The notes under the pieces were generated by a model. That model did no database searches. It saw only the letters and a program-made list of their open reading frames with translations, and was not told the origin of the DNA. The position numbers and the translations under genes are program-made. A DNA stretch of 64,000 bases from an uncultured Prevotella sp. (GTDB lineage: Bacteria > Bacteroidota > Bacteroidia > Bacteroidales > Bacteroidaceae): positions 1 to 64,000 of the forward strand of contig CAMVUM010000016.1 in NCBI GenBank assembly GCA_947170725.1. Direction: 5' to 3'. Within the stretch, counting starts at the first letter, position 1, and each line of letters opens with the position of its first letter. Shown in pieces: positions 8,557-17,417 of the stretch.

Positions 8557-11247
8557 TTATGCCCCGGCTTCCGTAGATGCTGCGGCTGACGGTGTCTCTG
8601 CGGTCTGACCAGCGGTATTTTCCGTTCCATCTGCGGAATTTCCGTCGTCTCCGCCCGTTCTTTCAGATTCGCCATACTCTTCCGGCATTATTTCCTTGCG
8701 ACGGGCGTCGTCACGGCGCTTCAGCCATTTGAAGACTTCCTCATAGGCGGCAAAATCCTTTTTGAGGTACTTCTGCTTCTTGCGCATTTCGTCATCCACA
8801 TGTCCCTCACTATAATAATAACGCTTGTATGTAGGTTCGAGCTGGAAACTATGATGAAAATAAGCCAAGTAATGCTTTATCCCGTCTGTGTTGACAGGTT
8901 CCTTCTCCTCAACTTCCACAACCGGCTCATTGGCATGAGTCTTCTCATACTCTTCCAAATCAAGACGGTATTTTGCGTATGCCGCCGGGTCTTTCATCAT
9001 CAGGGCGTCTTCTTCATCCATGGACAACTTCCGGAAGCCGTCCTCCGTCTCATCCTGCATATATGCACTCATATCCGGCTGGGTCTCAGCCTTCGTTGAC
9101 CAAAGGATGCCTTTGAGATACCATTTCTTCGGGTTGCTGTCATCCATACATGTGACCAAATCGTCGGCCTCTTCGAACGACAGACGCCAATCCGGAACTT
9201 CTGTATATAATATGGCTTTGTTTTCCGTGCCGGAATTAAGAATATAATTCTTCGCCTCAATGAACTTAGGATTTTCTTCATCCTTGCCGAAATAGCTCTT
9301 GAGGTTCATGAACATCTCCAACTTGTCAAGGCCGGCGGGAGACGCACCATATTCCTTCAACCAGTTGATATATTCCTGCGCCTTACCGAACTTCTGCATC
9401 TGATAGTAGTTGAGAGCCTGAGCGACATAGATGTCGGCACGGTTCATCTTTACGATGACACCGTCCTTATTAACAGGGACGCCAATACCTAACGAGTCAT
9501 CAATGAACGGAGCCAGCAACAATGTATCGGGAGTTCCGTGACGTTGCATGAGACGTGCCATGCGATAATAGACATACGGCGCAATCTTCTTGGTATGCAT
9601 ATCCGCTTCCGGCATTTTCCTCAACCAGTTGTATGCCAGCATAGTGATTGTGTCCAGCTCTACCGTATCATTGGCCAGCCCCATGTAAAGGTTATAATAG
9701 TCTCCGCTCGACAAAGGTTTTCTTTTTCCGGAAAGAAAATCGTGTTTATCACGATAATAAACATTCACAACCTCGTCCTGTGTATAGACGTGCTGGCTGA
9801 TATACGAGTATGTACATTTCATGGCACGCATATCCTCCAATATCGGCATAACAGACGATTCATAGAATGGGAGACCACGCACAGCAGCATAAACAGCCGT
9901 ATTGTTATTGCCTTTCGCTGCAATGATTTCACGCACAGCCTTGGCCTCTTCCACTCTACGAAGCTTGTCCAGCTCAACCGCAACTTCTTCCCACGTATAG
10001 ACATACGATTTTACTGAAAGAGACAATCTGGAAGGAAGATACTGGCTGATAAATGCCCGCGCCTTGTTTGCACGTCTCAACGCAAGGTCACGATTGAATT
10101 TCTCTCCGCCATCCGGCGATGCTGTTCCGACAATAGCCGGAGCAACCAATGTATTTCCGAAAGACTTCAGTTCTTCCGTGATCTGTATTCGTGTTACTTC
10201 GTTTATGGAGTCTTGAGTCAATTCATCCTTACCTGTTAAAAACTTCAGTTTTAAGGCTTGTGCGACATTATCCACCTGGTCTTCCGCCATATCATAATAC
10301 TCTTCCGTCAGTTCCATCTCAGGTATGGCAACCGAGAAGTCGAGGAATTTGAACGGACGTATTCTCAGACATGAGCCTCCGACCATGTTTTCATAATAAA
10401 CCCGGTGATAGTCTTCAATGGCATATCTGGTCGGACCTTTATAGTCACGCTTGGGATCTTTCTTTGTATATACTATGGTAGTGTCTATTAACGTAGGGAT
10501 TCCACCGGAAGCATATCCTGAAGCAAGTTTGTCATTCTTGTGGAAATCAAAGCTCATACGCTTGTCTTGCAGACCATGATATTCTGATTCATCATAAACT
10601 ATAGGTGTACAATAGGCAACAGTATCATCCGTCATACAATCCACGGCATACGTCTGCAAAATCAGGCGCGACGATTCCTTAATCAAGTTTTGGTCAATAG
10701 GTATCCGTATATTAAACCGCTCGTCACCATCACCTGTGTCAATGATGACAGTCCGTGGTTTCAGCTGTCGCTTTCCTAACTTCCGGACTTCATCCTTTCT
10801 ACTTATTTCTATAGGAGGAACCGTATAGTCAGTCACCCCTTCCTTCACTTCAAACGTCACGATTTTACCGTCTTCCTCAACCAACAGAAGAATTGCCATT
10901 CCCGGAAAAACGTTCACGCCACTGGCTCTACCGTTGCCGGCTGTCTTTTTGCTGATGGTGTTTTTCCTCTTGTACTCAGCCAAATTGTTATACATACGAA
11001 GCGGGTCGGAACTGGCATATATCTTTGTGAGCTCCGCCTCCATTCTCTTTGCCTCCTGTATATTGGCACACATTTTATATAATACAGGTTCTGTGGACTC
11101 TTTTTTGCTGTCCTTATTATAAAGTTTCACTCTAAAACTTATCTGCATAGCTTCCTGCGCCTCTGCCTCCACCGTTCCGAGGCTGAGCATGACGACAAGC
11201 AGCAGGAGGGTTGTTGCCGCTGAATATATCTTGTTTCCTGACTTCAT
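8557..11247 (-). CDS. Large OmpA-like domain protein (896 aa) with acidic low-complexity C-terminus
   Basis: Signal peptide; OmpA-like segment GTASPDGGEKFNRDLALRRANKARAFISQYL; C-terminus GDDGNSADGTENTAGQTAETPSAAASTEAGA. Confidence 0.7.
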   Translation of the reverse strand: MKSGNKIYSAATTLLLLVVMLSLGTVEAEAQEAMQISFRVKLYNKDSKKESTEPVLYKMCANIQEAKRMEAELTKIYASSDPLRMYNNLAEYKRKNTISKKTAGNGRASGVNVFPGMAILLLVEEDGKIVTFEVKEGVTDYTVPPIEISRKDEVRKLGKRQLKPRTVIIDTGDGDERFNIRIPIDQNLIKESSRLILQTYAVDCMTDDTVAYCTPIVYDESEYHGLQDKRMSFDFHKNDKLASGYASGGIPTLIDTTIVYTKKDPKRDYKGPTRYAIEDYHRVYYENMVGGSCLRIRPFKFLDFSVAIPEMELTEEYYDMAEDQVDNVAQALKLKFLTGKDELTQDSINEVTRIQITEELKSFGNTLVAPAIVGTASPDGGEKFNRDLALRRANKARAFISQYLPSRLSLSVKSYVYTWEEVAVELDKLRRVEEAKAVREIIAAKGNNNTAVYAAVRGLPFYESSVMPILEDMRAMKCTYSYISQHVYTQDEVVNVYYRDKHDFLSGKRKPLSSGDYYNLYMGLANDTVELDTITMLAYNWLRKMPEADMHTKKIAPYVYYRMARLMQRHGTPDTLLLAPFIDDSLGIGVPVNKDGVIVKMNRADIYVAQALNYYQMQKFGKAQEYINWLKEYGASPAGLDKLEMFMNLKSYFGKDEENPKFIEAKNYILNSGTENKAILYTEVPDWRLSFEEADDLVTCMDDSNPKKWYLKGILWSTKAETQPDMSAYMQDETEDGFRKLSMDEEDALMMKDPAAYAKYRLDLEEYEKTHANEPVVEVEEKEPVNTDGIKHYLAYFHHSFQLEPTYKRYYYSEGHVDDEMRKKQKYLKKDFAAYEEVFKWLKRRDDARRKEIMPEEYGESERTGGDDGNSADGTENTAGQTAETPSAAASTEAGA

Positions 11248-11334
11248 AGATACTTTTATCTTTACTTACAGAGTTTCTTGTATGTCGACCTGAATGTTTA
11301 TGACGTTATTCCTTTATATACAATATCTGCGAAC

Positions 11335-11892
11335 CTATTTTAGTATATAAGAGACTGACACGCCGATGCGTGTCGGTAAAAAAACATAACCCTTAGCATT
11401 AGCGCGTTCAATACCGCCGATGGAGTAGTCGGTGTCGTATTTATCATTTTCAAAATATTCCTTATGTCGGTATACTATCGCGCCGAAACCGGCATGGCAG
11501 TCGATGTTCAGCCGATGTGTGATACTGAATACATAGCCGAATGTCAGTCCCACGCCAAGGGCCAGACCGTCGTAAACTTTTCCTTTCCATGTGATGTCAT
11601 ACGAGGCACCGATGCCTCCGATTCCCACAAACTCACGGTGCATGGGACGGCCGGAAAAGAAATATCTGTATTCCGGCTGTACGCCAATGAACCTGATATC
11701 CTTTCCCCACGGCTTGCTACAGCCCAATACGTTGAAGCCCAATGTCGAGCGTTCGCCCGTCACAAGTTCAAATCCCAAACTCGGGGTCATAAGCAGGTCC
11801 GTGGCCACATCCGTGTTCACGGCCAACATCTGAGCGTCAGCGTTGCGGCACCCCATTGCGATGAGGAATATCAAGAGTAGTTTTTTCATCAC
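11335..11892 (-). CDS. DUF3575-like protein
   Basis: 185 aa; AVNTDVATDLLMTPSLGFELVTGERSTLGFNVLG...VQPEYRYFFSGRPMHREFVGIGG pattern of DUF3575 in fimbrial loci. Confidence 0.8.
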   Translation of the reverse strand: MMKKLLLIFLIAMGCRNADAQMLAVNTDVATDLLMTPSLGFELVTGERSTLGFNVLGCSKPWGKDIRFIGVQPEYRYFFSGRPMHREFVGIGGIGASYDITWKGKVYDGLALGVGLTFGYVFSITHRLNIDCHAGFGAIVYRHKEYFENDKYDTDYSIGGIERANAKGYVFLPTRIGVSVSYILK

Positions 11893-12170
11893 TTTTTCAT
11901 TATGCAGCCTGCTGCGGTCGCCGCTGCGTATGTCATGGCGACCCTGCTGCCTGATTTCTGTCCCGCCATTTGGTGGCGGTAAATAGTCATTTTTTTGTTA
12001 TCTATAACCAACCGCGAACCGCACAGACTGTCCTCTATCTTGTGGAGACAGCCTCTTTTGAAAGACATTCACTTTTTATGGAGACAGCTCCCTGCTAAAA
12101 AGGAGACCGTCTGTGCGTTATCGCAGTCCTTTCGGTGTTTCCACCATAATGCAGTCGTTCTCTCCGTGGA

Positions 12171-13340
12171 TCAGAGAGTCACGCCGCCGATGTTGTCGTC
12201 GTCGATTTCCCACGGTGCCAGCGTCGCATTGAGATAAATCTCCTGCGGCCCATGGACGGTGAGTTTGACGTTATAAGACTTTCCTGCCTGATAGGAGGCC
12301 GAGTTCTGCAGTTCAATCGGATGTTCCGACCGGAATACGTTTCCGTCACGGTCCATCAGCGTGATTTCCACGAGATAGCGGAAGCCGGCTGCGGCCATCT
12401 TCACGTCAGGAACGGGCAACAGGATGCCCTGTCCGAGCGTAATCTCGTTATCCTGAACCCAGTGGTCTTCGCGGAAGTTGGCGTCAAGACTGTCTTTCAG
12501 CAGGAAATCGTCCACGTTGTTGTTCCAGTCATAAAGAATAGTTCCCTCATTGGCCGCATTGTCCAAGTCGGCAACAATCAGATTGGCTACCGTCGGCACG
12601 GACTTGATGGCGACGCTCTTGACGCCCATCTTCTTGGCCGATTCTTTGGAGCCCTTAACGTCCTCACCCGGAACGCAGCTGAACGTGAGACGCATCAGCA
12701 TGTGCTTGAAGGCTATCGAAGGAATTTTATTCTCATTACCTGCATGATGGAAATATTTAGCGCAATAGGCCTGCGGGTCTGTTGACGTCGTGCGTCCCCA
12801 GATGACATCCTGCGTTCCATCAATAGGAATGGAGGCTATACGCTGACGCGCTCCAACTGTAATCAGGTGGTCAGCGACACGGGGATAGTAACCGTAGAAA
12901 TGATAGCTATACCAGTTTCCAACAGGATACCAGCGCGTCAGGCCGTCCGTCCACACGATATTCGTGGCCACGGCTACGCCCTCTGCGGTCTTTTCGTAAA
13001 CGGCGTTTGACTCCACATTGTCCATCCATGCCGAATAGTTGGGTTCGCTTCCATAAGCATACGACCAATCTATCGGTAGCTCGTTGGGATTGACGCTCAG
13101 CGTTCCATTGGCCAAACAGAAGATACCCAGACCCTCGGCCTCGAAGAGACCGGCGTCGTCCGGCTCCAAGCTGGCACGTGTGCCGGCTGCGCCCGACGAC
13201 AGGCGTATCTCTACAGGAGTTCCCACGCCCACACCACCATCGGCAGCTTCGCTGTCAGGCGACAACGTTTCGTCGTTGCCCGAACAACCGGCCAGAACAT
13301 ATACGGCAGCAAAGCCGAATATCCACAAGTGTTTGTTCAT
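12171..13340 (-). CDS. Fimbrillin family protein
   Basis: Start taken at MNKHLWIFGFAAVYVLAGCSGND (ORF track extends further upstream, overlapping the next gene); IDGTQDVIWGR...IAFKHMLMRLTF. Confidence 0.82.
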   Translation of the reverse strand: MNKHLWIFGFAAVYVLAGCSGNDETLSPDSEAADGGVGVGTPVEIRLSSGAAGTRASLEPDDAGLFEAEGLGIFCLANGTLSVNPNELPIDWSYAYGSEPNYSAWMDNVESNAVYEKTAEGVAVATNIVWTDGLTRWYPVGNWYSYHFYGYYPRVADHLITVGARQRIASIPIDGTQDVIWGRTTSTDPQAYCAKYFHHAGNENKIPSIAFKHMLMRLTFSCVPGEDVKGSKESAKKMGVKSVAIKSVPTVANLIVADLDNAANEGTILYDWNNNVDDFLLKDSLDANFREDHWVQDNEITLGQGILLPVPDVKMAAAGFRYLVEITLMDRDGNVFRSEHPIELQNSASYQAGKSYNVKLTVHGPQEIYLNATLAPWEIDDDNIGGVTL

Positions 13341-13350
13341 AATACAATGT

Positions 13351-14565
13351 TTATACCTCCGGATCGATTTCAACATCATCCGCTTCGTCAGATAGCCACG
13401 AATCAAGAGTTGTTGTAATCTTGATTTCTTCAAGGCCATATACCTTTATGCTAACCTTATATGAATGTCCTGCCTCAAATTTGTCTTTTCCCTCATTGGG
13501 CTTTATCAACAAGGCATTCTGGCCATTGTCAACATCTCCATAAGAATAGTAAACGACATCTGTTCCGTTTCCGGTTTCTACTTCCTGGGAAAGTTCAATC
13601 AACAGATTATACTCTGACTCCGGAGATACCAACAAAGCCTCACCTACATCAGAACCTTTCTCATCAAGAACAAATTCCTTCAAAGGAATCAAAGCGCTTT
13701 TCTTATCTGCATCGTTAGAACGCTGCTTCAGACTTACATAGCTCAGTTCCTGCTCGGGAGTCCATACAAGCTGCTCAAGTTCTTCACCTGTATATGCCAC
13801 GATAAGCTGACCTGTTGTCTTAGACTTAACTGCAATTCTCTTAATTGTAATATTGTCACTGTTCGGAGTTACATTGAACTGCAAACGTGTAAGCAAGTGC
13901 TTAAACACAAGATTAGGTTGAACTTCATTGCGAGTTGCGTAAGCAGAGAATACTCTGTCAGGAGATATTCCTTTTTCGTTTGCTTCATCAGCCTTAGCAA
14001 CCATAACATCCTGTGAGCCGTCTATTTCAATATTGAAATAAATCTTACCGTTTTCATTTATATAGTCTCCCTTGATGGCACTGTTCTCTGTTCCACGCTC
14101 CTCATCAGCTGCATCTATATGATAGGCAAAGAAACTATAAACGCCGTCAGTCGGATAATATCTTATGGTAGATCCAACGCCTTCCGCATCCCCGGGAATT
14201 GTAGCGACAGCGCTGGTTACACCGTTAGGAGCATACATCAACTGATCGTTGAAAAGGAATTTCTTTAGTTCCGGCCTTATAGGATCCAAAGCCAGTTTCA
14301 ATTTTCCATTCTCATCAAGATTTAACTTATCAATCATAAACACACGGATAGGCTGACCATTCCAGACATTACTTACGTCGTCTGTTCCACCGACAGTACC
14401 GCTACCACGAGTAATGACAGAGTTAGACATGCCAAGCTTAACCGGCACGAGTTCTGAGTTGTTACTGCCATCATTAGCAGTTACACCTGCCCCGATAGAC
14501 TCTTCCTGTGAGCAACTGCAGAGTAAACCTGCTACTGCAAATGCGAAAAACAAAGATTTCTTCAT
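13351..14565 (-). CDS. Fimbrillin family protein
   Basis: Lipoprotein signal GLLCSCSQEE; IDGSQDVMVAKA...LVFKHLLTRLQFNVTPNSDNITIKRIAVKS. Confidence 0.85.
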   Translation of the reverse strand: MKKSLFFAFAVAGLLCSCSQEESIGAGVTANDGSNNSELVPVKLGMSNSVITRGSGTVGGTDDVSNVWNGQPIRVFMIDKLNLDENGKLKLALDPIRPELKKFLFNDQLMYAPNGVTSAVATIPGDAEGVGSTIRYYPTDGVYSFFAYHIDAADEERGTENSAIKGDYINENGKIYFNIEIDGSQDVMVAKADEANEKGISPDRVFSAYATRNEVQPNLVFKHLLTRLQFNVTPNSDNITIKRIAVKSKTTGQLIVAYTGEELEQLVWTPEQELSYVSLKQRSNDADKKSALIPLKEFVLDEKGSDVGEALLVSPESEYNLLIELSQEVETGNGTDVVYYSYGDVDNGQNALLIKPNEGKDKFEAGHSYKVSIKVYGLEEIKITTTLDSWLSDEADDVEIDPEV

Positions 14566-14633
14566 GTTTTTAGTTTTTTTATTAATACTAAAGTCTCTTA
14601 TTTATTATAGTTGTCTGTATCTCTTGTAATACC

Positions 14634-16067
14634 TCAGTCATTTCTTATATCAACATCAGTAGGATCTTTATCCCCATTCACAGGAATATCATCTTCCTCT
14701 TCAATCCAATTCATTATATTAGCAGTTACGGCTATTGGCTTAAGACCATACACCACAATACTGATAGTATAGTAATGTCCTTTCAAGAATCCGCCATTAG
14801 ACAATTTCACATTATAATTTGCATAGTACTCTTTTCCGAGGTCATTACCTTTATCATCTTTCTGTCTGAAATAAAGTTTTATATTATATGTTTCCTGTTC
14901 CGGAATCATGATAGATCCACCCACTTTTTTGCTATCTCTTTCATAATAGTTCGTACCTTTGTACGCATCTTTCCACCAACCGATACCGTCTACATTTTTA
15001 AATTCACCACATTCTCCACCATTAACAGCTTCACCTTTCAGCGGTATATAAGTCTTTGAATCCAGATCCGGATGATAACCGATGGGACGATAATTCTGAC
15101 TCGCCACATGAGGATTGGCATTAGCCACAACCAACGTTCCTTTATTTGGCGCTTCCACCTCTACACCAGTGATGGTTATTCTTTCAACTTCCTCGTCGCC
15201 AGGATAAGCCTTAAAGTCGAGTCTCACGAGCTGGTGGGTCAAATCAACCGTAGGATTGACGCCACGATGAGCTGCGAACGTACTATAAAGACCTAAATTC
15301 AATATTTTCTGACGCTCTTCCTCGGTCATATTGGATATATTTTGCTGTTTTTCAAGAACCTCTGACGTCAGCCACGGTGCATATCCGCACATTATATCCT
15401 GCGTACCATCTATTGTCAGATCATACGAGATTTCCTGAGTATTCTGTACTCCTCTATGAGGAAATGCCGTTTCAACCAGATTATCTATATGATAAGCAAA
15501 GAAATTATATCCTACATCTTGATGGGCTGTACTATAATAAACTTGTTCTGACAATATTTTACCTTCTTCATCTTCCGAAGGATCTTTTTTAATTGAGATA
15601 AAGTCAAATGCTCCAGGATAATCATTGGTCAATTTCGCCATAAACCCATAGTTGTAGTCTTCTTTGCCATCAACAAGACAATCGTCAGCATCTTCATCAT
15701 GCGTAAATTCCGGAGCAAAGCGCGTCTTGCTTAAATCGGGAGCGTATGCCAAAGAACCTTGGCCTGGTTTATCTTCAGTACCTCTGAACGCAAAGACATA
15801 AAACTTCGATTTCTCATACTTCTTGTTAGACAAATCCGTGAACGGTCCTGTTCCACCGCTTTTCGTTGCAGCAATGGAAAAGAAGTTCTGCGGATTGATG
15901 AACACCATTATCGGCGTCTTGTCGTATGACTCCTCATTCGGTATCATGCTATTGTTGCCACTATATTCCAGTCCGGGATAAGATTCGGAACATGATGCCA
16001 CGCTCACAGCCGCTACCGCAGCCATGGCACATTTCGCTATATTCTGTATGTACGTCTTCTTTATCAT
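14634..16067 (-). CDS. Fimbrillin family protein
   Basis: Signal VSVASCSES; IDGTQDIMCGYAPW...VDLTHQLVRLDFKAYPGDEEVERITITGVEV. Confidence 0.85.
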   Translation of the reverse strand: MIKKTYIQNIAKCAMAAVAAVSVASCSESYPGLEYSGNNSMIPNEESYDKTPIMVFINPQNFFSIAATKSGGTGPFTDLSNKKYEKSKFYVFAFRGTEDKPGQGSLAYAPDLSKTRFAPEFTHDEDADDCLVDGKEDYNYGFMAKLTNDYPGAFDFISIKKDPSEDEEGKILSEQVYYSTAHQDVGYNFFAYHIDNLVETAFPHRGVQNTQEISYDLTIDGTQDIMCGYAPWLTSEVLEKQQNISNMTEEERQKILNLGLYSTFAAHRGVNPTVDLTHQLVRLDFKAYPGDEEVERITITGVEVEAPNKGTLVVANANPHVASQNYRPIGYHPDLDSKTYIPLKGEAVNGGECGEFKNVDGIGWWKDAYKGTNYYERDSKKVGGSIMIPEQETYNIKLYFRQKDDKGNDLGKEYYANYNVKLSNGGFLKGHYYTISIVVYGLKPIAVTANIMNWIEEEDDIPVNGDKDPTDVDIRND

Positions 16068-16151
16068 CTCGATTGTTTATATCTTGTATCGTTGTCTTCT
16101 TTTCTCTATAATTCTATATACGTTGGTCGTAATGGTAAGGCCACAACGGAA

Positions 16152-17417
16152 TCAAATGTCAACGATGATTCTGTCCGTGCAATCTTTCCACGGGTCTATA
16201 CCACCGGTATTATCGTCATTTTCAAGAATATTTTTACCATCTATGACGATATCCGCCACGATGTTCAACACACCTTTTGCTCCATTGCGGATTGCATGAC
16301 GGCCGTCGCTCGTCACCGTCATCAGGTTGGCGTGGCGCAGGGTGTTATAGAGGTTTATCTTTCCCTGTATCTTCTTTTTCTTCTTCGCAATACCGTCACT
16401 TTCCGATGGGTTGGACACAACATTTCCTTTCTCGTCATAGACTACGGAATGTGTGAAAATAATGACCTGCAATATGCCTGGGCCGGTACTTACATCCGAC
16501 GTATTGTTCTGGACAATGCTTGGAACATCTATTGATCCACACACCTTTATGAAAGTGGAGGTTTCGCTGTCCTTGATTTCGTCTGCTTTTGTCATGACCT
16601 TGCACGTGCGGTCTATCTTCAGATAGCCGTTGGCCAGATTTATCTCTCGCGGAACACCTGACATCTCAATCCAAACCGAATCAACAAAGAATCGGACATC
16701 GTTCTCCTTTCCCTTACCGACAAGATTTAGCTTCTTCTTGATTGCGAAGTTGATGTCTATGTGCTGTGTTACGGGCCTCGGCGAGAACCTGCACTTCACG
16801 GTCGCTCCGTTTCCTATGCGGCGTGCAGTCAGAGTGTCATAGAATACCGGGCAAATGTCCGGCTGAATGTATTGGGCGTATGGATTGTAGTCCTGCCAGT
16901 CTACAAGTGTCTTGCGTAAACCTTCCTCACCTTTGGAATAAACTTTGTATTCCCCATAAATATCCTGCAGATTCATCATACCCGTCTCATCCATCAGATA
17001 TTTATCGACATCGGAATATATCATTTCCTCGTCGTTCACTCTGAATGCGATGAGCTTGTAGTCACCGGGGCGTATCTGAAATTCCGTAAGTGTGCCAGTC
17101 TGTGAAACAGCCGGTTTGGCGTCGGGGGGCGTCTCCGGACCGTTGAACATAAAGCGGCCGCGGACGGGATTTTGGGGACTGACTTTCATTGCCGCTTTCC
17201 AGTGGTTGATGACCCTGTCGGCTATTACATACATGGAGTCATCGGCTGCGATGTCTTTCTCGTATGCACCCCAGTTGAATTCATATTTGACTTTAGCCAG
17301 ATGCGGGTGTTGGGGGGTGTCGCACAGTTCAACGTCAGTGGTGCACGACGAAAGTGACACTACGGCGAGCATAACGGCCATAACTGTCTTTATCATCATC
17401 ATCTTTTTTGTCTTCAT
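16152..17417 (-). CDS. DUF5119/FimB-like lipoprotein
   Basis: Signal SLSSCTTDVELCDTPQHPHLAKVKYEFNWGAY; operon position next to DUF3575. Confidence 0.75.
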   Translation of the reverse strand: MKTKKMMMIKTVMAVMLAVVSLSSCTTDVELCDTPQHPHLAKVKYEFNWGAYEKDIAADDSMYVIADRVINHWKAAMKVSPQNPVRGRFMFNGPETPPDAKPAVSQTGTLTEFQIRPGDYKLIAFRVNDEEMIYSDVDKYLMDETGMMNLQDIYGEYKVYSKGEEGLRKTLVDWQDYNPYAQYIQPDICPVFYDTLTARRIGNGATVKCRFSPRPVTQHIDINFAIKKKLNLVGKGKENDVRFFVDSVWIEMSGVPREINLANGYLKIDRTCKVMTKADEIKDSETSTFIKVCGSIDVPSIVQNNTSDVSTGPGILQVIIFTHSVVYDEKGNVVSNPSESDGIAKKKKKIQGKINLYNTLRHANLMTVTSDGRHAIRNGAKGVLNIVADIVIDGKNILENDDNTGGIDPWKDCTDRIIVDI

